A stretch of DNA of 38,011 bases from Acidobacteriota bacterium (GTDB lineage: Bacteria > Acidobacteriota > JAAYUB01): the NCBI GenBank assembly GCA_018001935.1, contig JAGNHB010000054.1:1-38011 (forward strand), in the 5' to 3' direction. The notes below the pieces were generated by a model. It searched no databases. It had not been told where the DNA came from and worked only from the letters and a program-made list of their open reading frames with translations. Every line of letters begins with the position of its first letter. Position 1 is the stretch's first letter. The translations under genes and the position numbers were made by a program. This document shows, piece after piece, positions 10,841 through 18,566 of this stretch.

Positions 10841-11668
10841 TTGATCGAGACGGACAGGTGCGAAAAGATCCTGTTCCACGGGGACGGCTCACCGGAGACC
10901 GTCCGCGGGCTGAAGCGCCTGGTCCTGCTGTGGGCGCTGAAGGGCCGGACGGTGTGCTGCCCCATCTGCGGGGGCCGGTTTTCGACTTTCGTCCCCTTCC
11001 GGCCCTTCGGGGCCGGGCTGCCGACGTCACGGTGCCCCCGGTGCGGCTCCCTCGACCGGACCCGCCTGCTCTGGCTCTTCCTCCGGCAGCGGACCGATTT
11101 CTTCCAGAGGCCCGGGACTCTCCTGCACGTCTCCCCGGAGGCGGAGTTCTTCCGGGTCTTTTCGCGGATGAAGGGGCTGACGTACATCCCGTGCGACAAG
11201 TTCTGCGAAGGGTACCGCTACGCCAGGGGGACCCGCTTCATGGACATCACGGCCATTCCCCTGGCGGACGCCTCCGTCGACTTCATCCTGTGCTCCCACG
11301 TTCTGGAGCACATCCCCGACGACCGGGCGGCGATGCGCGAACTCCGGAGGGTCCTGCACCCGGGGGGGTGGGCCGCTTTCCTGGTTCCCCTGGACCGTTT
11401 CCGCGACGAGACGTACGAAGACCCCTCCATCACCGCCCCGGAGGACCGGGCGAAGGCCTACTGGCAGCACGACCACGTGCGCCTCTACGGGAAGGACTTC
11501 GTCCTTCGCCTGCAAGGCGAGGGTTTCGACGCCGCCGCCGAGGACTTCGCCAACACCTTCACCCGCGAGGAGGCGTATCACTTCGGGTTTCGGCGGTTCG
11601 AGAAGATTTTTTTCTGTCGCAAGGGACCCCGCCGCTGCATTGACGGGGACCGGACGGAACCAGTATAA
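10841..11668 (+). CDS. class I SAM methyltransferase with N-terminal zinc ribbon
   Basis: This is a predicted S-adenosylmethionine-dependent methyltransferase of about 275 residues; the substrate is unknown. An N-terminal four-cysteine zinc ribbon is visible (CPICGGRF followed by RCPRCGS). The Rossmann fold comes next, with DITAIPLADASVDFILCSHV ending the acidic-loop/motif II region and HVLEHIPDD as the type 11 signature. The ELRRVLHPGG helix-turn lies beyond. The frame is open upstream to a TTG at 10697, but the segment before 10841 has Arg-rich, non-conserved composition. It also overlaps a possible promoter (TTGTTG at 10697, GATAAT at 10721). I therefore prefer the TTG at 10841, which has GGGAG seven nucleotides earlier. 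Similar zinc-ribbon methyltransferases often act on surface glycans, but no glycosyltransferase is nearby. Confidence 0.8.
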   Translation: MIETDRCEKILFHGDGSPETVRGLKRLVLLWALKGRTVCCPICGGRFSTFVPFRPFGAGLPTSRCPRCGSLDRTRLLWLFLRQRTDFFQRPGTLLHVSPEAEFFRVFSRMKGLTYIPCDKFCEGYRYARGTRFMDITAIPLADASVDFILCSHVLEHIPDDRAAMRELRRVLHPGGWAAFLVPLDRFRDETYEDPSITAPEDRAKAYWQHDHVRLYGKDFVLRLQGEGFDAAAEDFANTFTREEAYHFGFRRFEKIFFCRKGPRRCIDGDRTEPV

Positions 11669-11669
11669 T
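11640..11669 (+). promoter_or_regulatory. sigma70-type promoter for the 850-residue regulator
   Basis: TTGACG (11640-11645) and a perfect TATAAT (11664-11669) are separated by 18 nt. The transcript would start near 11676, 46 nt before the regulator start codon. The promoter overlaps the 3' end of the methyltransferase gene, so the regulator can be expressed independently of it. Confidence 0.6.
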
Positions 11670-11721
11670 CACCGGTGCCTGGGAAAGCCGACGGTCCGGC
11701 CATCTCCTCCCGGAGGCGAGA

Positions 11722-14274
11722 ATGCAAGATCCCCGAGAGAAATCCGGCGAAACCGGCGCTTCGCGGCAGCTCCCGCCTCCCGAAGCCGAGCGCCTGAACA
11801 CCATCCGGAAGAACTGGGAGCTCGTGGCCGACGGGGCGGCCTGGGAGACGGCCCTCAACCAGATCTACCGGGATGCGCTGCTGCTCGAGGATGCCGCCCG
11901 TGAAGCGGAGCTTCCCCCCGTGGCCGAGGACGCCGCGCGGTTTCACCGTTACCTCGACTTCCTGATCCAGTTCGGGAAGGCCCCGTCGGAGGAGATCATC
12001 GACCAGGGGAGCATCCTCCTCGAGGAGTTGGTCCGGAACGCCAAGGACCCGCCGGCGGGGTTGCCGGCGGGCGGGGCCGTCGGCCCCGAGCGTCGCCTGC
12101 CCGCCACCACGACCTCCACCATCATCCTGGTGGACGACGAGCCCGCGTTGCTGCAGGGCTTGACGAACCAGCTCAAGTTCTTCGGTTACAACGCGCTCGG
12201 CTACTCGAACCTGAGCGATGCCCGGCGGGCGCTGTCCCTCGGCCAGCCGACGATCCTCATCCTGAACGTCTCCATGCCGGGAGACGAGTGGGGGGGGATC
12301 CACGCCGCCCGGGAAATGGTCGGGAACAGCTCGGTCCCCCTGATCTTCCTGTCCACCGTGGGAGACATCCGGACGCGCCTGGAGGCGGTCCGGGCCGGCG
12401 GTGGCGCCTTCGTGATGAAACCGGTGGACATTCCCGAACTGGTCGACACCCTGGACGGGCTGACCCACCAGGAGGTGGCGGAGCCCTACCGGGTGCTGCT
12501 CATCGACGATTCCAAGGCGCTGTCCCACTACTACGCCTCGATCCTCGAGCGCGAGGGGTTCATGGTCTGGATCATGGAAGACCCCATGGAAACCCTGAAC
12601 GCGCTCGACGAGTTTCAGCCCGACGTCATCCTCCTGGACCTGGACGTCATGCCGTGCGGCGGGGTGGACCTGGCCCGGGTCATCCGTCAGCAGGACCGGT
12701 GGGCGGGGATCTCCCTCGCCTTCCTCTCCCCGCGGGAGACGGCCGGGGACGCCCTGGAGTTCCGCCGGGCCACCCGGGAGGACATCCTGACCCGGCCGAT
12801 GCTCCCCTCCGAGATGACCTCGGAGGTCCTGGCGCTGTCCCGCCGGGCGAGGCTCCTCCGCTCCCTCAGCGTCAAGGACGGCCTCACGGGCCTCCTGAAC
12901 CGGACCTATCTCAAGGAGAACCTGGACCGGGAACTGCGCCGGTGCCGCCGTTACTCCGCCCCGCTGTCCTACGTCCTCGTGGACATCGATTCCCTGGGCG
13001 CCGTGAACCATCTCTACGGGCACCACGCCGGCGACTCGGTCCTGCGCGGGTTCGCCCGGCTCATCCGGAAGCGGCTTCGCTCCACGGACATCGTGGGACG
13101 CCTGAGCGGGGGAACGTTCGGCCTCGTGCTCCCCGACGCCGGGGTCGAACCGGCCCGCATCGTGGTGGACGAGATCCGGAAGGACTTCAACACCCTGATG
13201 CACCCCGCCTGCAAGGACCACCGGGTCACTTTCTCCGCGGGCGTGGCCTCCTTCCCGCTGATCGGCGACACCCCGACGTTGATCGAGGGGGCCGAGCGCG
13301 CCCTTGCCGCCGCCAAACGGCTCGGGAAAAACCGCGTGGAGGCCGTGGGGCGGGCCGCCCCGTCGGCCGAGCGGGTCGCGGCGGCCGCCGCGGCGGCCGC
13401 CGCACAGGCGAAGGCCGCTCCCCCGCCGCCCGGTCCCCCCGCGGCCGCCCCGTCGGCGGGCCCGGTGACCCGGCCGCAGCCGGCGGCCCCCGGCGCCGCC
13501 GCGCCCCGGCCGTCCCCCCCGGCGGCGAACCCTGCCGCCCCGACGATCCCCGCGCCGGCCCCCGCCGCCCCGGCGGCGAGGCCCCCGGCCGCGGCGCCGC
13601 CCCGGCCGGCCCCCGCCGCCCCGGACCCGGCCGCGGTCCCCCGACCGGCCCCGGTTCCGCAGACGCCGGCGTACACGCCGACCTCCCCGCGGCCCGCGAC
13701 GGTGGCCGCGGCGTCCGCTTCCCCGGCGGCCGCCACCGCACGCCCCGCCCCGGCGCCGGCCGCGGACCCCGGCCCGGCTTCCGGGGACTCAAAGGGGATC
13801 GCCTTCATCGGAAACGTCATCCCCGGCTACGGTCTCGACCGGTCCCGGCCGGTGCCGGAGATCCCGGACGACACGCCGCCCCCCGAGCCGCGGGACCGCA
13901 CGGGCCTCAAGCAGATCGCCCTGATCGACGACGACACCAACCTGTCGAAACTGCTCAAGCACCGGCTGGACGACGCCGGCTTCGACGTGACGGTGTTCAA
14001 CAACGGCGAACCCGCGCTGCAGTGGATCCAGTCCAACAAGCCCGACCTCGTGATCACGGACCTCCTGCTCCCCCGCATCCACGGTTTCGAGATCTGCCGC
14101 CGCATCAAGAACACGCCGCACCTGAAACAGACCCCGGTGATCCTGATGACGGGGGTCTACACCAGCATGAAGTTCGAATTCGAGGGGAAAAACCTGGGGG
14201 CGGACGCTTTCGTCCGCAAACCCGTGAACATCGCCGACCTGATCGCCAAGATCAAGGAACTCCTCAATATGTGA
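11722..14274 (+). CDS. multi-domain response regulator REC-REC-GGDEF(degenerate)-linker-REC
   Basis: This is a cytosolic signalling protein of 850 residues. A helical, possibly HPt-like region lies at about 22-108. REC1 (about 134-247) has acidic Asp138/139 and Lys233 but Asn182 where the phospho-acceptor Asp should be. REC2 (about 257-372) keeps Asp306 but has Arg358 in place of the usual Lys. A GGDEF-fold domain (about 382-545) starts with the typical KDGLTGLLNR. Its signature is SGGTF (462-466), lacking the catalytic acids. An Ala/Pro-rich linker of about 150 residues follows. REC3 (about 731-848) is complete, with Asp780, a Thr and LysPro. The ATG has GGAGG eight to ten nt upstream, and the gene has its own promoter. 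The architecture suggests a phosphorylation-controlled scaffold rather than a diguanylate cyclase. No partner kinase is in the window. Confidence 0.9.
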   Translation: MQDPREKSGETGASRQLPPPEAERLNTIRKNWELVADGAAWETALNQIYRDALLLEDAAREAELPPVAEDAARFHRYLDFLIQFGKAPSEEIIDQGSILLEELVRNAKDPPAGLPAGGAVGPERRLPATTTSTIILVDDEPALLQGLTNQLKFFGYNALGYSNLSDARRALSLGQPTILILNVSMPGDEWGGIHAAREMVGNSSVPLIFLSTVGDIRTRLEAVRAGGGAFVMKPVDIPELVDTLDGLTHQEVAEPYRVLLIDDSKALSHYYASILEREGFMVWIMEDPMETLNALDEFQPDVILLDLDVMPCGGVDLARVIRQQDRWAGISLAFLSPRETAGDALEFRRATREDILTRPMLPSEMTSEVLALSRRARLLRSLSVKDGLTGLLNRTYLKENLDRELRRCRRYSAPLSYVLVDIDSLGAVNHLYGHHAGDSVLRGFARLIRKRLRSTDIVGRLSGGTFGLVLPDAGVEPARIVVDEIRKDFNTLMHPACKDHRVTFSAGVASFPLIGDTPTLIEGAERALAAAKRLGKNRVEAVGRAAPSAERVAAAAAAAAAQAKAAPPPPGPPAAAPSAGPVTRPQPAAPGAAAPRPSPPAANPAAPTIPAPAPAAPAARPPAAAPPRPAPAAPDPAAVPRPAPVPQTPAYTPTSPRPATVAAASASPAAATARPAPAPAADPGPASGDSKGIAFIGNVIPGYGLDRSRPVPEIPDDTPPPEPRDRTGLKQIALIDDDTNLSKLLKHRLDDAGFDVTVFNNGEPALQWIQSNKPDLVITDLLLPRIHGFEICRRIKNTPHLKQTPVILMTGVYTSMKFEFEGKNLGADAFVRKPVNIADLIAKIKELLNM

Positions 14275-14414
14275 CCCTGGCTCCCGGGAACCCTCCCGCC
14301 TCCCGAGCGTAGTGAAGCGGGGGGGCCGGGCGACCCCCGCGGGTCGGGGATCCTGCGGCCGTCGGGCCCGGGGCGGTTTCGGTTCCCCGCCACCACCGGT
14401 ACGGAGGGTATTCC

Positions 14415-14867
14415 ATGAAATCACTTCCTTTCCTTGTTCTTCTCCTCCTCTCCGCGGCGACCCCCCGTGCCCAGTCCGACTGCGATTGCCGGAAGGTGGG
14501 AAACGACGTGGTGACCACCTGGGGCGTGAAACCCTATGCCATCGAACTCCCCGACACCTACCCGTCGCTGGAGGGGAAAGTGGCGGATTCCGCCGGGGAC
14601 GCGGTGGACGGCGCCCTCCTGGAGGTTTTCGACCACCCCGAGGCGGGGAGCTGGTTCCGTGGTTCCGCCCCGTCCGGGAAGGCCCGGCAGAAACGCGTGG
14701 CCGCCTGCCGCACCGGCGAGGAGGGCTGTTTTCGTTTCAGCCTCTCCGCGGGGGAGTACGAACTGCGGGTCTCCCGGCCGGGTTTCGACGCCGTCGTCCT
14801 CCGGGTGAAGGTCAAGCCCGGGGGAAAGGCCCCGGACAAGCCCCTGGAGATCTACCTGCTGAGATAG
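14415..14867 (+). CDS. small secreted carboxypeptidase-regulatory-like protein
   Basis: This exported protein has 150 residues. The signal peptide is about 1-19 (hydrophobic core LPFLVLLLLSAA, then PRAQS). A Cys pair DCDC follows the cleavage region. Residues about 50-148 read as a carboxypeptidase-regulatory-like/prealbumin-type beta sandwich (LEGKVADSAGDAVDGALLEV at its start and GEYELRVSRPGFD near its end). The family occurs as a surface or transport accessory domain; the specific role here is unknown. The ATG follows GGAGGG closely. The gene is 140 nt downstream of the multi-receiver regulator on the same strand with no obvious terminator between, so co-transcription is possible. Its stop codon TAG is the first three bases of a 15-bp tandem repeat array. 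Confidence 0.82.
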   Translation: MKSLPFLVLLLLSAATPRAQSDCDCRKVGNDVVTTWGVKPYAIELPDTYPSLEGKVADSAGDAVDGALLEVFDHPEAGSWFRGSAPSGKARQKRVAACRTGEEGCFRFSLSAGEYELRVSRPGFDAVVLRVKVKPGGKAPDKPLEIYLLR

Positions 14868-14944
14868 GCTGAAGGCTGATAGGCTGAAGGCTGATAGGCT
14901 GAAGGCTGAAGGCTGTTAGGCTGAAGGCTGTTAGACTGAAGGTC
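14865..14944. repeat. 15-bp tandem repeat (TAGGCTGAAGGCTGA)
   Basis: About five imperfect copies of TAGGCTGAAGGCTGA/T run head to tail, with the third copy extended by an extra AGGCTGA-type unit. The array begins inside the stop codon of the preceding gene. There are no spacers, so it is not a CRISPR. A related GGCTG/GCCTGA stretch occurs at 20322-20353. Confidence 0.85.
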
Positions 14945-14955
14945 AGAACGGAATT

Positions 14956-15070
14956 TATCGGTATCGGTATCGCAATCGGAATCGCAGTCGCCATCACAGT
15001 CGCCATCCCCATCCCCCTCGAAGCTCCAAGCACAACTGCAACCGCGATCGAAGCCGCCGTCGCAGTTGCC
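14956..15070. repeat. degenerate hexanucleotide repeat (ATCGGN/ATCGCN)
   Basis: A run of six-base units such as GGTATC, GCAATC, GGAATC, GCAGTC and GCCATC continues for more than 50 nt. It then decays into further GCAGTC/GCCATC-like units. The period of six keeps both strands open and yields artificial Ile/Val/Ala or Asp/Cys-type frames; no real gene is supported. Confidence 0.6.
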
Positions 15071-15140
15071 ATCCCCCCCGTCGCCTCCGTCGCGCCGGTC
15101 GCTTTGCGGAGTGCGGCGCGAAGGCCGCCGGGGCGCGAAG

Positions 15141-15180
15141 GGACAAAAGGACCAAAAGGACCAAAAGGACCAAAGGGACA
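15141..15180. repeat. 10-bp tandem repeat (GGACCAAAAG)
   Basis: About four copies of GGACCAAAAG stand head to tail, the first and last slightly changed (GGACAAAAG and GGACCAAAGG). This is the third unrelated tandem array in 300 nt. Confidence 0.8.
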
Positions 15181-15244
15181 GGCTGAGCCGAAGTTGCAGA
15201 CGGCGCAGACGGGGCATGCGACACGAGCAGGCGCTTTGGTGGCC

Positions 15245-15322
15245 TTTCCTTGCGAGTTTGGCGCCCTGGCGAGAACCTTCCCGGTTCCTGCTCTCGCCAA
15301 GTCGCAAAGCTCGCGAAGAAAA
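15245..15322. repeat. imperfect inverted repeat of CGCAAAG/GGCGAGA type
   Basis: Left arm 15245-15274 and right arm 15292-15322 are inverted copies matching at roughly 24 of 30 positions. They share CTTGCGAG/CTCGCAAG-like and TGGCGAGA/TCTCGCCA blocks. The motif vocabulary (CGCAAAG, GGCGAGA) resembles the other palindromic elements of the window. Confidence 0.5.
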
Positions 15323-15528
15323 ACGGATCGCCGGGGATGCGGTCAGGGGCCATGAAAGCGGGCCCTCACCGGGTTGCCCCGCCTCCGGGAGGAAGCTGTC
15401 GGAAGGTCTCTCAAAGGTGCGGAGGCACGGAGAAGCGGCGTCTCCGATCAAGCTCAACCGACCAAACGACGGCTCCTTCCTCCTGTCTCCCAACCAAGGC
15501 CCCCTGACGGCTGCCTCTTCCCCCTGCC

Positions 15529-15553
15529 TTCTGAATTCTGAATTCTGAATTCT
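15529..15553. repeat. heptanucleotide tandem repeat (TTCTGAA)
   Basis: TTCTGAA is repeated three and a half times. It ends 18 nt before the stop codon of the next minus-strand gene. No gene is seen between 14868 and 15571; the interval is filled with short repeats. Confidence 0.85.
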
Positions 15554-15571
15554 CCTGCGCGTGCCCCGCCT

Positions 15572-16762
15572 TCAGAGCAGGCGCACGGCGGGCAGGCCCG
15601 CGGCGCGGGCCATGGCCAGCCACAGCGCACTCCGCGTCGATACGCAGTACAGGGTGCGAATCCCCCTCCGCCCGGCCGCTTCCCTCAGGTTCAGGGCCAT
15701 CCGCCCGGCCAGGGCGTTGTCCAGGCCCACGAGCATCTCCCCGCGCAGCACCCGCCACGCGGGCGGGGCGGGGACCCACCCGTCCGGCGCGCCGGCTCCC
15801 GCCCGGAGGTTCCAGTGCTCCCAGGCTTCCGCTTCCAGGGGCAGCGGCGGCGGCAGGAGGGTGAAGGGACCCCCGGCGTTCCGGGCGGCGAGCCAACCCG
15901 TCCCCTCGGCCGGGCCGGGTCCCGTCGGGGCCGCGGCGGCCGGCGGGGAGTCGTCGGCCGGGCAGACGGGTGGAAGGACCGCCGGGAGGCCGGGGCCGAC
16001 GCGAAACCTCCGGCCTTCGGGCCCCTCGCCGGCGCCGGCCAGGGCGGCCGCCAGCAGTTCAGCCGTCTCCGGCTCGCTGCAGGTCACCGGTTCCCCGGGC
16101 GCCAGGCCGTCCAGAGCCTCGCGTGCCAGTCGAAGCAGGCCCTCCTCGTCCCCGGACCGGAAGCGTTGCCAGGCGGACGGGCCCCGGGCCCAGCGGACCT
16201 CGCCCTTCCCGCCGATGTCCCGCAGGGAGGCCACGGCGGCCGCCAGGCGGCGGGGCGCGAAGACGGCCGTCAAGGGGTCCGCCAGCAGGCGGGCCGTTCG
16301 CGGCCGCTCCGGGGCTTCTTCTCCCGGGGGCGCGGCTGGACCCCGCGGGAAGAGGACCCGGTAAGGGTTCCGGGAGCGGGGGATCGACCGGGCAGCCGGC
16401 GTGACCCACGGGGAAGGGCCACCCCGGAACCGGGGGCGCAGGCCCGGGCCCGGCCGGAGGGGACCGCCCCCGGCGTCCGCGGCGGCCGGGCGAAGGGCGC
16501 CGATGGCGTTTCGGTGGGCCCGGATCATATCCGGGACGTCGAGCCTCGAAGGGCAGGTCTCCCGGCAGCGCCCGCAGAGGGTGCAGCGGAAATGCACTTC
16601 TCCCGAGGGGAAGTCCGCCGGGCCGGCGAAGGACGGAAACCACTTCAGGACCGCCAGCTTTCCCCGGGGCGAATCCTCCTCCCGGCGCGTGAGGGCGTAG
16701 ACCGGGCAGTCGGGCAGGCACTGGCCGCAGGAAACGCAGTCGCCGGGGTCACGCGAGTTCAT
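15572..16762 (-). CDS. two-[4Fe-4S] ferredoxin-like protein, GlcF-like N-terminus, divergent C-terminus
   Basis: This predicted cytosolic electron carrier has 396 residues. Two CxxCxxCxxxCP clusters are clear: Cys9, 12, 15 and 19, and Cys60, 63, 66 and 70. They are joined by a SPRGKL segment at 31-36. This is the arrangement of the iron-sulfur subunit of glycolate oxidase/GlpC-type proteins. In those families the C-terminal part carries CCG cysteine-rich domains. Here the remaining ~300 residues are Ala/Pro/Gly-rich, have only scattered cysteines and no CCG motif, so the C-terminal half is degenerate or a different domain. The start ATG overlaps the end of the upstream HgdB-HgdC fusion gene by 14 nt. 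That coupling suggests it feeds electrons to the fusion protein. The substrate and true donor are unknown. Confidence 0.82.
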   Translation of the reverse strand: MNSRDPGDCVSCGQCLPDCPVYALTRREEDSPRGKLAVLKWFPSFAGPADFPSGEVHFRCTLCGRCRETCPSRLDVPDMIRAHRNAIGALRPAAADAGGGPLRPGPGLRPRFRGGPSPWVTPAARSIPRSRNPYRVLFPRGPAAPPGEEAPERPRTARLLADPLTAVFAPRRLAAAVASLRDIGGKGEVRWARGPSAWQRFRSGDEEGLLRLAREALDGLAPGEPVTCSEPETAELLAAALAGAGEGPEGRRFRVGPGLPAVLPPVCPADDSPPAAAAPTGPGPAEGTGWLAARNAGGPFTLLPPPLPLEAEAWEHWNLRAGAGAPDGWVPAPPAWRVLRGEMLVGLDNALAGRMALNLREAAGRRGIRTLYCVSTRSALWLAMARAAGLPAVRLL

Positions 16763-18566
16763 GGTGCAGCACCCCGATGACGCCGTTGAAACGGGGGTCG
16801 GGCACGGCCCGGACCTCGTCGAACAGCGACTCGGCGCGAATGAAGTGCAAAATGGCCCGGTTGCCGGCGGCGCCGCCCGCCACCAGCAGGACCCCCGAGG
16901 GGAAGCGCTCCAGGTCGGGGAGCACGCGCTGGAAGACCGTGTGGTTGATCCCCGCGCAGATCCGCTCCTCCGGCACGCCCTCCACGATCCTCCCGACCAC
17001 CTCCGACTCGCCGAACGTGGCGCAGACGGCGTCCAGGGCCACCGGGTCGTCGCGGTAATCGCCGATCTCCTCCACCGGGAGGCCCAGGATGCGGGCCATG
17101 TTCTCGAGGTAACGCCCGCTCCCCGCGGCGCACCGGTCGTTCATGGCGAAGTCGGTGACCCGGCCTTCCCGGACCCGGATCACCTTGGTGTCCTGGCCGC
17201 CGATGTCCAGGAGGGTGAAGTCCCGCAGGCCGGTCTGGAAAGCCGCCCCCTCGGCGTGGGCCTGGAGTTCCGGGACGATGGCCGCCTCGATCATCCCGGC
17301 GAGGTGGCGGCCGTAGCCCGTGGCAACGACCTGAAGGGCCCCCGCGGGGATGTTCAGCCCCGACCGGTCGGACAGCGTCCGCCGCAGCGCACCCAGGTCG
17401 ATGTGGCGGCCGGCGCCGGAGGGCCTGAGGTGGGCCCGGTAGAACTCCATGGGGTCGAACAGCTCCCGGTGCACGAGCTTCCCGTGGCGCAGCAGCCCCA
17501 GTTTCACCCACCGGCTGCCGAGGTCCAGGCCCAGGCGGTCCGTGGCCGCGGCGGGAGCGGGCCGTGGGCGGCGGCGGGGACGGATCGCACCCAGGAAGTT
17601 TTCCAGCCGGATGTCGTCGCGGGGGGACAGCGGGCCCGGATGATCGGTCTCCAACGTGAGGACGGGGACGCCCAGTTCGTTCCGGAAGACCGGGTCCTCC
17701 ACCTGGTGGAAGCAGAAGGTCTGGGCGTAGTGGATCACGCAGCGGATGTCCCGGCGGCGGATCTCGCGCCGGATGTCCGCCAGGCGGCCGGCCACCGAGT
17801 AGGGGTAGGTGTAGCGGGCGTACTGCTCGAGGAGGGAGGGGGCCTCCACGCACATGGAGAACTGGCGCTGCATCTCGTTGAAGACCACCCGGCCGCCGAA
17901 GGACTCCACCCGTTCGTAGAGGTCGTCGATCATGGGCGGCACGCCGATGTACCCCACCCGGACGTCCTCCCGGAAGGGGATGCGCCGTCGGGCCCGGGCG
18001 AGGGTCTCCTCCACGCTCCGGCGGAAGGTGGCGGGGTCCCCGTTGAAATCGGAGCCGGACACCAGGAACAGGTGATTCTCGAAGCCGCTCACCAGGCCAT
18101 CCTCCCAGGTCAGGCGGTCGAGGGTCTCCAGGAGGTCGCGGCAGGGGCGGAGGTCGCGCCACACGGCGCGGGCGGCGTCCACGGAGGTGGCGAAGCGCCG
18201 GGCCAGGGCCTCCATCTCCGCCGCCAGGGCGGCCCGGTCGGCGCCGAAGGGGTAGGCGAACGGAACGACGAGGACCCCCCGCTCCTTGAAGATGGACCCC
18301 ACGGCCTCGGAGGTGGAGCAGTCCCCCTGCACCACTTCCACCACCCGGGACAAGCCCTGGGTGAGGGCGGCGGTGAGGACCCCCTTGTTCCACCCGCAGA
18401 CCGTCCGGGGCAACCCGCAGCGCTCCGCCTCGAGGGCGAACCGGGCCCGGTTCGGGTGGGTGATGAAGACGTTGTTGAGATCGAGGGGGACCCACCCGCC
18501 GGCCATGAGGATTTCCACGGGGACGGTGGTGGTGATCCCGACCCTCCGGTCCTTTTCAGGGGGCAT
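16749..18566 (-). CDS. 2-hydroxyacyl-CoA dehydratase-like (HgdB) / CoA-enzyme activase (HgdC) fusion
   Basis: This 605-residue protein joins two halves that are usually separate. Residues about 8-328 resemble the D-component (HgdB/FldB-like) of 2-hydroxyacyl-CoA dehydratases and related double-cubane proteins. Candidate iron-sulfur ligands are Cys57 (VCGWNKG), Cys83 (QGDCSTSEA) and Cys285 (QTFCFHQVEDP). After an Arg/Pro/Ala linker (329-342), residues 344-602 form a BadF/BadG/HgdC-type ATPase. Its nucleotide motifs are GLDLGSRWVKLG, DIGGQDTK (454-461) and VAGGAAGNRAI, and its interface cluster ligands are Cys479 (NDRCAAGSG) and Cys515 (VCATFGESEV). Such activases use ATP to push a single low-potential electron into the partner. 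The substrate cannot be read from the sequence. The gene overlaps both operon neighbours, and no separate HgdA-like subunit is present. Confidence 0.88.
   Translation of the reverse strand: MPPEKDRRVGITTTVPVEILMAGGWVPLDLNNVFITHPNRARFALEAERCGLPRTVCGWNKGVLTAALTQGLSRVVEVVQGDCSTSEAVGSIFKERGVLVVPFAYPFGADRAALAAEMEALARRFATSVDAARAVWRDLRPCRDLLETLDRLTWEDGLVSGFENHLFLVSGSDFNGDPATFRRSVEETLARARRRIPFREDVRVGYIGVPPMIDDLYERVESFGGRVVFNEMQRQFSMCVEAPSLLEQYARYTYPYSVAGRLADIRREIRRRDIRCVIHYAQTFCFHQVEDPVFRNELGVPVLTLETDHPGPLSPRDDIRLENFLGAIRPRRRPRPAPAAATDRLGLDLGSRWVKLGLLRHGKLVHRELFDPMEFYRAHLRPSGAGRHIDLGALRRTLSDRSGLNIPAGALQVVATGYGRHLAGMIEAAIVPELQAHAEGAAFQTGLRDFTLLDIGGQDTKVIRVREGRVTDFAMNDRCAAGSGRYLENMARILGLPVEEIGDYRDDPVALDAVCATFGESEVVGRIVEGVPEERICAGINHTVFQRVLPDLERFPSGVLLVAGGAAGNRAILHFIRAESLFDEVRAVPDPRFNGVIGVLHHELA

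Noticed and set aside
11722..14274. Calling the 850-residue protein an active diguanylate cyclase
   Set aside because: The signature is SGGTF in place of GGDEF, so the metal-binding and catalytic acids are missing.
14865..14944. 15-bp array as a possible CRISPR
   Set aside because: The units are directly adjacent with no spacers and too short.
14812..15493. Several minus- and plus-strand open frames in the repeat cluster
   Set aside because: They exist because 15-bp and 6-bp periods keep frames open; the predicted proteins are simple repeats without start signals.
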